From NCBI GenBank assembly GCA_964476585.1, contig CAYZBF010000001.1, positions 62,001 through 126,000 on the forward strand: a DNA stretch of 64,000 bases, in the 5' to 3' direction. Below the pieces are notes generated by a model. The model did not search any database. It was given only the letters and a program-made list of their open reading frames with translations, and was not told the origin of the DNA. Within the stretch, counting starts at the first letter, position 1, and each line of letters begins with the position of its first letter. Made by a program: the position numbers and the translations under genes. This document shows positions 48,855-58,589 of this stretch, one piece after another. The DNA comes from CAYZBF01 sp964476585. Its GTDB lineage: Bacteria; Hydrothermota; UBA3072.

Positions 48855-49915
48855 ATGTTTAGGAAGAGTTCTGTCCTTGTAATAGATGTAGGTAGTTATT
48901 TAGTAAAGACATTAGTAATAGAAGGAACATCCAAAAAACCTATAATGAAAAAATGCAATATTTCAACATTGCCCTCCCATGCAATCGTAGATGGTGAAAT
49001 TATGGATAGAGAATCTGTCCTTGATTGTATCAGAAACAGCCTTAACGTACTGGAAGTGGAAAATAAGCAGGTTATTAGTTGTATATCAGGGCGAGATGTG
49101 ATCGTAAAAAAGATAAAAATGCCAAATATCACNNNNNNNNNNCAAAGATGAATCAAGCAGAGACCAGAGAACAGATAAAGTGGGAAGCCGAGCAATATAT
49201 TCCCTATGAAGTTGAAGATATTTCCCTTGACTTTCAGATCCTGAATCCTAATGTTGGTGAAGATTCTATGGAGGTACTCCTTATTGGGGCAAAAAAGGAT
49301 GCAGTAGAGGCAAGACTGCATCTCTTCCATGACCTTGACCTTGAACCTACTGTGCTTGACTATGCAGCATTTTCGGTCCAGAATATCTACGAATTCAATT
49401 ACCCTCTTGAACCAGGGAAGCTTATTGGTTTATTCCATATTGGAGCTCAGTACACAGCTATGAGTTTTATTGAAGGTGTAGTTAACCACTTCACAAGGGA
49501 AGTGCCAGTAGCTGTCGCCACTTTGATCCAGGCGCTCCAGAGAGAAGCAGGGATTGATGGAGAAAGAGCACTTGATGTAGTAAAAACCGGAGAAAAGGGT
49601 GATGTGGACCAATATGCATTTCAGAATGCAATGGAGAGCTTTCAGGATGACTTAGGCATTGCTATTGAAAGAGTCCTTCCATATCTGCCAGAAGGTTTTG
49701 AGAACTTTAACCAAATTGTAATAAGTGGAGGTGGCAGTTTAATATCAGGTATCCCAGAATTCCTTAATAAGAGATTTGGAGCGCCAGTTGAGGTCATGAA
49801 TCCATTTATTGGTTTTGACTATGACCATGAATCACCCTTTATCAGTATAAATGTGGAACAAATAGGTCCAATTCTTGCCCCTTCACTGGGCCTTTCTTTA
49901 AGAGGTTTACAATGA
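48855..49915 (+). CDS. pilM: Type IV pilus assembly protein PilM (interrupted by an assembly gap)
   Basis: Actin-like cytoplasmic ATPase that binds the PilN N-terminus and links the pilus machine to the inner-membrane alignment complex. The N-terminal part (SSVLVIDVGSYLVKTLVI, CISGRDVIVKKIKMP) and the C-terminal part (IKWEAEQYIPYEVEDISLDF, VISGGGSLISGIPEFLNKRF) are in different frames because of 10 N at 49133-49142. Joining at the CAAA shared by both contig ends (49123-49126 and 49143-49146) restores one frame of about 346 residues with the family motif P-x-M followed by IKWEAEQYIP. The start is the ATG at 48855 behind AGAGG; an upstream GTG at 48849 is less likely. It overlaps pilN by 4 bases. 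Confidence 0.93.
49133..49142. other. Assembly gap (10 N)
   Basis: Ten undetermined bases inside pilM, a scaffolding join. The true gap length is unknown and may be negative, since the flanking ends share CAAA. Confidence 0.99.
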
Positions 49916-50493
49916 TAGAAGTTAATCTGATTCCCGAAGAAGAACAAAAAAAGATAAAAAGGGTCAGGAGAGCAAAGCCCAGAGTCTCAATACCAGGTCT
50001 CGATATGATCCTCAGTATTATTTTGCTCCTTATAGCAGGAGGAGCTGTATTCTTTATGAATAGATCAGCAACCTCAGAATTAAATTCTCTTGCGCAAAAA
50101 ATCAAAACCTCAGAAAAAGAATTGAAAGAACTTGAAAAAGAAAAAACTATCGTAGAAAATATCCAACAACGACAGAATGAACTCACCAAATGGGTGTCTC
50201 TTGTACAGGACCTGAATAGAGATCGTTCCCTTGTTGTCCATGTACTGGACGAATTAAACCGATTAAAACCTGATTATATGTGGTTTATTTCATTTGAAGA
50301 AAACGCTGGTAACTTTAAATTAGAGGGGAATACCTTTTCCAACCTAATAATATCCAACTTTATGGTACGTCTAAGAGAATCTCCATATTTTACGGCACTC
50401 CAATTACAGGAAGTAAGTGAAAAAAAGGAAAAAGAACAACAGATTATGGAATTCGTTATTTCTGGAAAAATAGTAAAGAGTAGCGGAGGCTGA
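49912..50493 (+). CDS. pilN: Type IV pilus assembly protein PilN
   Basis: Bitopic inner-membrane protein that pairs with PilO and binds PilM through its cytoplasmic N-terminus. The N-terminal MIEVNLIPEEEQKK matches the PilM-binding I/V-N-L-L-P motif. A membrane segment lies at about residues 32-50, a coiled coil at about 53-95, and a periplasmic ferredoxin-like fold at about 100-190. The 193-residue length is typical. It overlaps pilM by 4 bases, with pilO starting 3 bases downstream. Confidence 0.92.
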   Translation: MIEVNLIPEEEQKKIKRVRRAKPRVSIPGLDMILSIILLLIAGGAVFFMNRSATSELNSLAQKIKTSEKELKELEKEKTIVENIQQRQNELTKWVSLVQDLNRDRSLVVHVLDELNRLKPDYMWFISFEENAGNFKLEGNTFSNLIISNFMVRLRESPYFTALQLQEVSEKKEKEQQIMEFVISGKIVKSSGG

Positions 50494-50495
50494 AC

Positions 50496-51050
50496 ATGCG
50501 AAAAATAAGACCTTCCATATTCATAATAATCTTTGCAATACTTGTTTTTACAGGAGGATATTTTTCTACAATAAAAGGGAAAAAGGTTGTAATAAAAGAA
50601 AAACAAGATGAGTATACGACATTACAAAATAAACTAAAGAAAACCATGGCAGTAGTCAAGAGAAAGGAAGAAGCTAATAAGAGACTTCAGATAGTAAGTA
50701 AAAAATGGGAACAGGCAAAGAGAATGCTGCCGACAGAAAGCAATATTCCGGAATTACTTGGAACACTTACTAAATTGAGCGGAACATATGAAGTAGGAAT
50801 AGGACATTTCAAGCCTCTTTCACAAAGTGCAAAACAAAAATATATTGAGGTTCCTGTTGCAATGGTAATCAGAGGCGGATATCATGACATCGCCCGATTT
50901 ATGGCAGCAATGAACAATATGGAACGTATAGCCAACGTCATAGAATTAAAATTAACAGGGGAAAAAGGAGAAACAGAAGAAGGGTACAAAATTTCAGCCA
51001 CTTTCGTTTTAACAACATATATCTCTAAAGGAGGAAAAGATGAAGGGTAA
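50496..51050 (+). CDS. pilO: Type IV pilus assembly protein PilO
   Basis: Inner-membrane partner of PilN. It has one membrane segment (about residues 7-23, FIIIFAILVFTGGYF), a periplasmic coiled coil (about 25-80) and a ferredoxin-like domain (about 85-180; LPTESNIPELLGTLTKLSGT, VPVAMVIRGGYHDIARFMAA, the latter close to the PilO family core). The 184-residue length is usual. The ATG follows the pilN stop by 3 bases, and its 3' end overlaps pilP by 11 bases. Confidence 0.92.
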   Translation: MRKIRPSIFIIIFAILVFTGGYFSTIKGKKVVIKEKQDEYTTLQNKLKKTMAVVKRKEEANKRLQIVSKKWEQAKRMLPTESNIPELLGTLTKLSGTYEVGIGHFKPLSQSAKQKYIEVPVAMVIRGGYHDIARFMAAMNNMERIANVIELKLTGEKGETEEGYKISATFVLTTYISKGGKDEG

Positions 51051-51591
51051 ATTACTAATATTCTTCAGCCTTGCATTGCTACCCTTGGCCGGTTGTGGCG
51101 ATGGAGGAGGGAATCTTTTCAATAGAATTTTAGCAAAAGCGGTTGAGAGCTTTTCCCCAAAGACAGAAAAAAGGGCAGAACTTATCAATCTTGTAACTGA
51201 TGCAGAGAAAAAAGAGCAGTTAGACCCAAAAGAGGAGCAACCCAAAAACCCCTCTGAAGATACACTTGAAACAATGGCAGAAGCTCTTCATTGGGAAAAA
51301 ATATATTATTCTGACAGAGAGAAACCTGACCCATTCCGCCCGCTTTTGTTAGAAACAGAAGAAAAAGAGAAGAAAGTAAATGTTGATCTAGCAAAATTAG
51401 TAGGAGTAATCTGGGGGAAGAATGGATATCTCGCTCTTTTAAAGGAAGGAAACCTCGGCTATGTGCTTAAGGAGGGTGATAAAGTCACAGATGGAGGAGT
51501 CTTAAAAATCACAGAAGAATCAATTACTTTCCTTCTCAGCAGATTCGGAGAACAAAATAAAATTACTTTGAGCTTAAAAAAAGAGAGGTGA
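51040..51591 (+). CDS. pilP: Type IV pilus lipoprotein PilP
   Basis: Lipoprotein linking the PilN-PilO complex to the PilQ secretin. The signal peptide ends in the lipobox PLAGC with lipid-bearing Cys 19. A low-complexity linker (about 20-85) precedes the PilP beta-domain: DREKPDPFRPLLLE, then LVGVIWGKNGYLALLKEGNL and YVLKEGDKVTDGGVLKITEE. The 183-residue length fits the family. AAAGGAGG lies 6-7 bases before the ATG, inside pilO. The stop overlaps or abuts the pilQ start. Confidence 0.9.
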   Translation: MKGKLLIFFSLALLPLAGCGDGGGNLFNRILAKAVESFSPKTEKRAELINLVTDAEKKEQLDPKEEQPKNPSEDTLETMAEALHWEKIYYSDREKPDPFRPLLLETEEKEKKVNVDLAKLVGVIWGKNGYLALLKEGNLGYVLKEGDKVTDGGVLKITEESITFLLSRFGEQNKITLSLKKER

Positions 51592-51593
51592 AA

Positions 51594-53216
51594 ATGTACA
51601 AAAGAATAATTTTATTTATCATACTGTTTCCTCTTTTAATTCTGGGTAAAACTAATCTTACCAACATTACCACTAAAAATGTTATGAATTACACTGATGT
51701 AGTATTCAACCTCAGCGGCGAGGTAAGCTATACTGACTTCAGAATGGATAATAAAATAGTTATTGACCTACTGGATGTAGACAGTGACTTGGGCGGAAAG
51801 AGCTGGATGATTGGTAGAGGAGGAGTAAAAAACATAGCAGTATCCAGAATTCCATCAGCTGAACTCACAAGGGTAATAATTCAATGTGACAAGGAGTATA
51901 ACTATACAATAAAGAGTTCTGGAGAAGGTATGATAACTTTGAGCCTGAATACTGACACTTCACCTTTCTCTACATGGGCTGCAACTGCTGTACCAAAAGA
52001 AGAGGTAACAGAGGTAGAAAAGGAAGAAGAGGAGGCACCTTCGCCTGCCCATCGCGAGAGGGTAACCGGTGGAATCTCAATGAGATTAGAAAGAGCAGAT
52101 CTAGTTACTGTACTTCGTTCTCTAGCAAAGTATAGTGGAATGAATATGATAATAGGAGACGATGTAAAAGGGGCTATATCAGTGGAATTAAGAAATGTAG
52201 AATGGGAAAAGGCTTTAGACCTCATTCTCAAAACAAAGGGGTATACCTACATAATTGAAGGTGAGATAATAAGAGTTGGTACAGCTCAGGCATTCTCTGA
52301 AGAAAGAGAAAAGGGAGAAATGGCAAAGCCTCTCATGCGAACGGTTTTTGCTCTAGAATTCACAACTCCAAAAGAGATATCAAATGTTATAAAGAGTTCC
52401 CTTTCAAAGCGTGGAACAGTAGATGAGGATGTGAGAACAAATTCCCTAATCGTAACTGATATCCCAGCCAAAGTGAAATCAATAGAGGAACTAGTAAAGG
52501 TACTTGATAAAGAGACACCGCAGGTAGCGATTACTTCCAAGATAGTGGATATAGATAGGAGTGCTGCTGAAGAACTTGGGCTCGCATGGAGTATTACCAA
52601 TCTAAGGAAGGCTGATTGGAACGTTGAAGGAGATGTTACTCATAAGCCTCCATCTGAACTTATTTCGGGGGTATTTTTGAATGTATCCACAGTAAAGAAT
52701 TACGCCAGAATCGCAGCTACGATGGCAGCAATGGAACAAGATCAAAAATTAAAAACAATCGCCAATCCTCGAATTACAACAGTGAATAATAAGGAAGCAA
52801 CGATTTTCGGGGGGAAGAGATTCGCCGTCACTACAACGGATATCCACGGCCAACCGATCACTAAATGGTTCGAGGCAGGTATCTCATTAGGTGTTACACC
52901 TCACATCAATTCATTAGAGGATATCACAATGGACATCGCAGTTGAATTGAGTGATGTGGTGCCAGGAGCAACGACCCCAACAATAACTCAAACAAAAGCC
53001 AGCACGCAATCCTTGGTCAAGAATGGACAGACCCTTGTGATAGGAGGATTCATCAATAAAACCACTTCATCAACAAGGACAGGAATTCCATTCCTAAAGG
53101 ATATACCAATCATTGGAAACTTATTCGGCAAGGTTACAACCCAGGAGAGAAACAGGGAAGTTTTGATATTTATAACTCCTCACATAGTAAAAGAACGTTT
53201 GGCGGAGAAGCTTTAG
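51594..53216 (+). CDS. pilQ: Type IV pilus secretin PilQ
   Basis: Outer-membrane secretin forming the pilus exit channel. A signal peptide (about 1-18) is followed by an AMIN domain (about 20-110), an STN/N0 domain (about 163-230, SMRLERADLVTVLRSLAKYS), an N1 domain (about 245-310) and the secretin core (about 320-540), ending with TRTGIPFLKDIPIIGNLFGK and VLIFITPHIV. At 540 residues it is a compact secretin with one AMIN domain. I prefer the ATG at 51594, with GAGAGG 5 bases upstream; a GTG at 51588 overlaps the pilP stop. It converges on the sprA-like gene, with a 4-base overlap of stop regions. Confidence 0.95.
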   Translation: MYKRIILFIILFPLLILGKTNLTNITTKNVMNYTDVVFNLSGEVSYTDFRMDNKIVIDLLDVDSDLGGKSWMIGRGGVKNIAVSRIPSAELTRVIIQCDKEYNYTIKSSGEGMITLSLNTDTSPFSTWAATAVPKEEVTEVEKEEEEAPSPAHRERVTGGISMRLERADLVTVLRSLAKYSGMNMIIGDDVKGAISVELRNVEWEKALDLILKTKGYTYIIEGEIIRVGTAQAFSEEREKGEMAKPLMRTVFALEFTTPKEISNVIKSSLSKRGTVDEDVRTNSLIVTDIPAKVKSIEELVKVLDKETPQVAITSKIVDIDRSAAEELGLAWSITNLRKADWNVEGDVTHKPPSELISGVFLNVSTVKNYARIAATMAAMEQDQKLKTIANPRITTVNNKEATIFGGKRFAVTTTDIHGQPITKWFEAGISLGVTPHINSLEDITMDIAVELSDVVPGATTPTITQTKASTQSLVKNGQTLVIGGFINKTTSSTRTGIPFLKDIPIIGNLFGKVTTQERNREVLIFITPHIVKERLAEKL

Positions 53217-56200
53217 AATTTAAAGATAATGTTGAACCTTCCTCCATAACTGGTGGTAACATCATCCGCAATCTTTCGGTTCAGGTAATTACGATAATTA
53301 ATAGATAATCCCCCGGAAACCATATTGGAAAAATCGTAGTTACTGGAGAGTTCAAATCTAAGATTTCTGTTGTCCTGTTTAATCTCTTCATTCTGCGTAG
53401 AGAGGTTCATAGACACCTCTTTATTATTCCGCAGCGCAAATGTTGCTTTTATGATTATAGGTTTGGTCCACCTCAATCTACCCAACAAAGGTAAAGAGAT
53501 ACCTTTTTGGATAGGTTTCAAGGAATAACTTCCTGTAATATTTACATCATATGACTCAGAACGATTTTTGAACTTATATGATCTTTCGCTATTCTGATCA
53601 CTTCTGCTATAACCAGACGTGATCTTTATTCCGATGTCATTTTTGAATTTAAGATCAAGAGCTGGAGACACTCTGAGAGAGGTACCAACCGAGGAGTATT
53701 TCAGTCCGATTAGACCCTGGGTAGTTACTCTATCTCTATTCATTGAGACATTAAATTTGGAACTTTTTATAAGTTTTTTTAATCCTGGAAAATAATGATC
53801 AATGTCTGCGATTTGAATATTCACATTAGGAAAACTTAAGTTGGTCGCCCTCTCGGCAGAAACTGAATTCTTTATCTTTTCCTCATCGGGGTTCGTTTCC
53901 CTCCAGTTACCACTCATATCTATCTTAACCCTCCCGAGATTAAGTCCTGAGGAAAGGTTATACTGCTTGTTTATTATTCCTCCATCTCCAGGATTACTCT
54001 GAACGATAAATTCACGACCCGGTTTTGGATCCACACCGTAACGGAAACGATAGTCTGGGAGGGAGGAAAGATAAGCAAAGTAACCCTCTCTGCCAAAAGA
54101 GGATGTAAATCTTATAGGATTAATATGATCTGACAATCCAGATATTAAAGGGACTTTCTTTATGATTCGTTGTATTTTGAAATCATCAGTTATACTAATG
54201 GTCCTGCTTTGCCTGACACTTCTAACATCTAAGGTGTCGCCAAGTGTTTTTGAATAATCAATACCATGGTTCTGACTGAAGATATTGGAATAAGAAAGGT
54301 TAATGTTGTTAAAGCCAAGCTGACTAGAATTATGGTTTGCCATAATTGTCTCATTCAAAGAGACATTTTGCCCCAATTGATTGCCATATAAGAGGTCTTG
54401 TTTGCCAGAGATGTTGTATTTTACACTAATCCAGCGGATCGGCTTATAGACAAACCCACCGGATGAGGTTAATTCTTTTACCGGTTTTTCCTTAACCCTC
54501 TGGTATGTGGAATCAACCACCGAATATTTGAATCTATCACTTACCTTATATTTATAATCGGCATTGAAATGAAAATTACTCGGGACGAGAGAAGCTTGTC
54601 CCCCGGAAAGTATTGGAGGAGAAATTGAAGGTAGAGGCAAATTGTACTTGAAGTTAGCTGATTTATTAATAACAGTGTCGGCTTTTTGTTCGGGGTAAAA
54701 GGATCGCGCAAGAGAATATGTTCCACTTATGCGGATATTATCAAGTGTATATTTAATCAACCAATGATTAGAAGGTTTTGGCTTTGAGAGATTGACTGTT
54801 ATCCGCCTTATTTCACTTAAACTTGCTTCATTTGCTTTCTCTTCGGGTGGAAGGAGTATATCTGAATTCCTCCTATATTGAGGGAGCTCCTTCGAAACCG
54901 TGTAATTAAAAGAAACAGGGATCTTAACAAATTCATTCAATATCTTTCCAGCATTGGATTTTATGTTAAAGTTATGAGAAATCCTTTCCATATCTCCAAT
55001 ATCTCGGAGGGCATCTAAATTGGCTTTATAACGCGCTGACCTCCTTTGAATACTATAGGAAAGATTGGGAACAAGGTCACCAACATTGGTTGCTATATTT
55101 AAATCCAGATTGTGCCCCATATCGGTATTTGCTCCTGTCAGTATAATATCGTCAAAATAGACTTCCCCTGTAAAATCCTCCAGCGTGGAGTTTGCCACAC
55201 CTAATTGAAGATAAGCAATATTTGTAAGCGTTGGATTGCCCTTTAGCGAATAATTACCATCCGCAGTATCATTATGCAATTTAAGGTCATAAAAGTTCTG
55301 GAATTTGACATCAAGGGTGTCCCATCCGTCTGGGGTGAGGTTGTAGCTGTACTGATAATAATTGGATGAGTCTGTTAAGAGACGCAAAAATATCATCACA
55401 GAGTCACTGATAGTACTGGTTACTTCTGAAAAGAATCGGAGTGACTCAAATAATCTCAGATCATATCCTTTGCCAGAACGCCCTCTGGGGAGTTCGAGAT
55501 AAGACTCCCCAAGGCAGTAATCACCACTCTCAAGTGAATCTATCTTAAAAACTAGCGACTGTTCCTTTGCATAACCTCCATATACCTCTCTCTCTTGCTC
55601 CACAGGAGGAATATAATCTGCATCTTCAAAACTATTTCGGTAGGTTATAAGAAAATTTCCACCCAACGGATTCAAGCTATCGGATGGATAGAAACGAATG
55701 CCTTTATCCACCCATTTGCTACCAACCATGGCTATCTCTGCTATAGATACCCTTGCAGTTGCATCTACCCCGGTAAACCAGATCCTCGCATATAGTATAT
55801 TTTCAAAACTGGGACTTCCAAATTTTTTATAATAGGTAGAATCCATCATAGGTATTCTATACATCCTCCACCCACCTGAACCATAATTTGCAACTAATTC
55901 GGTTGATTCTAAATCAATTTTGTACCTGAAATATTCGCTCTTCAATTCAAGAGTATAATCTCTATTAAGGTCTTCTGAATCAAGCCGTCTGTTACCTTCT
56001 TTTCTGTGTAGTTTTAATGAATCCTGGAGAGTCTTTAATTGATCTGGATAATCATCCCTCCCATCGTCAAGTGAATCTGGCACATATACCCATTTATCAT
56101 CATCAAATGCAATTCCATCGAGGCCCGTATCCTCTCCGGGCTCCAATTCAAAATTCCAGTTTTTATCCTCGGTATCTATAATTCCATTAGGGAGAAGTAA

Positions 56201-58588
56201 AGAATCAGAGCCATCCGGTGCACGTCCCCACCTGGGTATATCCTCCTTCATCCTTTCCCCTAACTCCACGAATAGATCCCCTTCATCTCCCTTGACCCAT
56301 ACCTCTAAATACTTCTTCTGTGAAAAATTCTCCGCGGCAGAAAATGTTTCCATAATACCAGCCCAGCTATTAAACGGATTACCCTCGGTTCGGGGTTGAA
56401 AATATAGAACCACGGTGCTCGCATATTGACCTCTTTGCTCGGCAGGGAGTTCCGGATATATATGGGTCCTTGGAATTTTAGAGTTAAACCAGTCAATCTT
56501 CCCCAAATTTTCAAACTGAATTGAACTATCAGGCTGGCTACAATAATTCCATAATCCTGCAGATAATTCCAATCCCCTTGAAAGTTTCACTGATTCCATA
56601 TCATCTAGATAACTCTTCCCGTTAGTAGCTGGATTGGGTAAGGAGAAGGCATATGAACCGTTTATTCTAACACTTGATTTACTTTCAGGGTCAACAAAAG
56701 GCAAATTACTAAACGTTGAAAGTTCTCTCTTTGTAGAAAAGGCCACCTTTCCAATCGCAATATGAGAAGGTTCAACTCCTACGCTTGGATGAGGCTCAGG
56801 GTTAGAACTGGAACGAAATGCAAAATCGAAATTGACATCACTACCTTCAAATGGATGAGTCGTAATATTGGTTCTTGCTATATATCTTGATGTGAAGGAA
56901 AAGAGTGGTTCCGTATCATAAGTATATGTTATCTTTGAATCAGGACTAATATTAGCACTCTCTGTAAATACAACCCTCCCGGTATTATAATCTATTCTAT
57001 AATCAACACCCGGTTTTAGAGAATCCGTTTCATCAACAATTATAACTTCTGATGAATCAACCAGATCTCCATGCCCTATATAAAATTCCCTCTTAGAAGA
57101 AGCTGCAGTAATCACTATTCGGAAGTTTCTCCCTTCGTTTGCCAGGAGTGTTTTTTTTCTGTATATAGAAGAAACTGTATCAGCACCCAGAACAGGGTTC
57201 AGAAATGGTTTCTCATAGGGAAATATTATACTTCCATCACTACCCATAATTTGGGTAGGGTCTGTTATTCCATTACCATCTCCATCAATGCCGAGAAGTT
57301 CCACATATTCTTTCCCACTTACCTGTTCTATCTCTATATCATCCCCTCCTGATACAACCTTGAATATGGTTACATCCACAGATGTAGGATTCTCGGTCCC
57401 AAATGAATATATATTCCTCATCATGAGATTCCAGCTGGGGTCTCCAAGACTGGGATTGCGAGGGCGAAGTTGCGCAAGGGTTAAAGTATCACCTGTCTCC
57501 GGAGTGATATTACCGAGGGTATCAATCCTATTTAGAGCTCCATTGTAGTAGATATACCAAACACTAAGCCTCGTGTCACTAAGGTTCTTCTTTACACGTA
57601 GATAAGGTAAGAGCTGTCCACCTGTAACACGTAAATACCTTAATTCATAGTCATCTTTATAGATAAGTTCTGCAAATTTCGCAGCCTCATTTAAAGGGTT
57701 TCCATTAATATCTATAAGGTGTGCAGGCCTTCCCTCCACTGTTCCTTTCTGCTCCAAGAATAAGCCAATGGATATAAGGGAATCTTGTTCCGTTAGACCC
57801 GTATAAAAGTACTCGTCTCTACGATAATCCCTTTCAAAGAGGGTATCCGTGTAGCTCGAGAATGAAAAACTCTCGGTATTACTCGAAGTTTTACTCTCCA
57901 CCTTCCCGGCGAGAATATTGTATTTTGTAGAACCAAATATACCAGATGTTTGAATACCAAAAACACTTTGATTCCTTCCTCCTCCAAGTGCCTTAAGATC
58001 TCCTGCATCAACTCTCTGCACAATATCATCCTCATCACCTTCGTACCATATCTTCAACTTGTTATCCTGTTCCCTTGCTTCAGTATCATGATTTATCCTT
58101 ACATGAATCTTTTCTCCCACTGTCCCGGTGATATTAGCACGCGTCCGCTGTTCTAACTTTATCTGAGGAAAGGCAGATGTTTCTCTACCAATAAGAGTGG
58201 AACTTTGGTTCCTGCTTACCTCGAGAGAAATCGACTGAGAACCATCTACAGAGATATGGCCCCCTTCCCCAATTATATAGCTAAGCCCTCTTGGGATCTT
58301 CAGAGACAGGTCTATATCGGGGATAATCCCACCTTTTCCGCTTACCTTCTTACTCATAGTTTCACTAATTACTTTCCTGAGTGAACTACCAAAATTTTGG
58401 ACGAAAAATTCCGTATTCCATTCTTCAAAAAAAACTAATCTACCTGAATACAAGTATTGGTCCTTATAGTAATAGTCATCCACCACAACATCTCCAATCT
58501 GGTTATGAAACTCAGAAAGATCCTTTAGGTAATATTTATTCACAGGAAAACCGGAAAGACTGAGATATGATAATAACAGAACAATCAC
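53213..58588 (-). CDS. sprA: SprA/Sov-like giant outer-membrane protein (type IX secretion translocon homologue)
   Basis: A 1791-residue protein resembling SprA (Sov), the very large outer-membrane barrel through which type IX secretion cargo leaves Bacteroidota cells. The SprA_N-like region at about 145-225 reads EQRTRANITGTVGEK, then KLKIWYEGDEDDIVQRVDAG and NQSVFGIQTSGIFGS. The central YLDDMES segment (about 655-662) and DSEDLNRDYTLE (about 867-878) also match SprA conserved blocks. The C-terminal 600 residues are strand-rich and end in aromatic FNIIFKF. It is shorter than Flavobacterium SprA (about 2400). The start is GTG 58588, one base after the pdxA stop. Homology is by motif recognition; secretion function is inferred. 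Confidence 0.85.
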   Translation of the reverse strand: MIVLLLSYLSLSGFPVNKYYLKDLSEFHNQIGDVVVDDYYYKDQYLYSGRLVFFEEWNTEFFVQNFGSSLRKVISETMSKKVSGKGGIIPDIDLSLKIPRGLSYIIGEGGHISVDGSQSISLEVSRNQSSTLIGRETSAFPQIKLEQRTRANITGTVGEKIHVRINHDTEAREQDNKLKIWYEGDEDDIVQRVDAGDLKALGGGRNQSVFGIQTSGIFGSTKYNILAGKVESKTSSNTESFSFSSYTDTLFERDYRRDEYFYTGLTEQDSLISIGLFLEQKGTVEGRPAHLIDINGNPLNEAAKFAELIYKDDYELRYLRVTGGQLLPYLRVKKNLSDTRLSVWYIYYNGALNRIDTLGNITPETGDTLTLAQLRPRNPSLGDPSWNLMMRNIYSFGTENPTSVDVTIFKVVSGGDDIEIEQVSGKEYVELLGIDGDGNGITDPTQIMGSDGSIIFPYEKPFLNPVLGADTVSSIYRKKTLLANEGRNFRIVITAASSKREFYIGHGDLVDSSEVIIVDETDSLKPGVDYRIDYNTGRVVFTESANISPDSKITYTYDTEPLFSFTSRYIARTNITTHPFEGSDVNFDFAFRSSSNPEPHPSVGVEPSHIAIGKVAFSTKRELSTFSNLPFVDPESKSSVRINGSYAFSLPNPATNGKSYLDDMESVKLSRGLELSAGLWNYCSQPDSSIQFENLGKIDWFNSKIPRTHIYPELPAEQRGQYASTVVLYFQPRTEGNPFNSWAGIMETFSAAENFSQKKYLEVWVKGDEGDLFVELGERMKEDIPRWGRAPDGSDSLLLPNGIIDTEDKNWNFELEPGEDTGLDGIAFDDDKWVYVPDSLDDGRDDYPDQLKTLQDSLKLHRKEGNRRLDSEDLNRDYTLELKSEYFRYKIDLESTELVANYGSGGWRMYRIPMMDSTYYKKFGSPSFENILYARIWFTGVDATARVSIAEIAMVGSKWVDKGIRFYPSDSLNPLGGNFLITYRNSFEDADYIPPVEQEREVYGGYAKEQSLVFKIDSLESGDYCLGESYLELPRGRSGKGYDLRLFESLRFFSEVTSTISDSVMIFLRLLTDSSNYYQYSYNLTPDGWDTLDVKFQNFYDLKLHNDTADGNYSLKGNPTLTNIAYLQLGVANSTLEDFTGEVYFDDIILTGANTDMGHNLDLNIATNVGDLVPNLSYSIQRRSARYKANLDALRDIGDMERISHNFNIKSNAGKILNEFVKIPVSFNYTVSKELPQYRRNSDILLPPEEKANEASLSEIRRITVNLSKPKPSNHWLIKYTLDNIRISGTYSLARSFYPEQKADTVINKSANFKYNLPLPSISPPILSGGQASLVPSNFHFNADYKYKVSDRFKYSVVDSTYQRVKEKPVKELTSSGGFVYKPIRWISVKYNISGKQDLLYGNQLGQNVSLNETIMANHNSSQLGFNNINLSYSNIFSQNHGIDYSKTLGDTLDVRSVRQSRTISITDDFKIQRIIKKVPLISGLSDHINPIRFTSSFGREGYFAYLSSLPDYRFRYGVDPKPGREFIVQSNPGDGGIINKQYNLSSGLNLGRVKIDMSGNWRETNPDEEKIKNSVSAERATNLSFPNVNIQIADIDHYFPGLKKLIKSSKFNVSMNRDRVTTQGLIGLKYSSVGTSLRVSPALDLKFKNDIGIKITSGYSRSDQNSERSYKFKNRSESYDVNITGSYSLKPIQKGISLPLLGRLRWTKPIIIKATFALRNNKEVSMNLSTQNEEIKQDNRNLRFELSSNYDFSNMVSGGLSINYRNYLNRKIADDVTTSYGGRFNIIFKF

Positions 58589-58589
58589 T

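Noticed and set aside
48849..49160. pilM as a frameshifted pseudogene
   Set aside because: The frame change coincides exactly with the 10-N gap, and a join at CAAA restores the family motif, so it is an assembly artefact.
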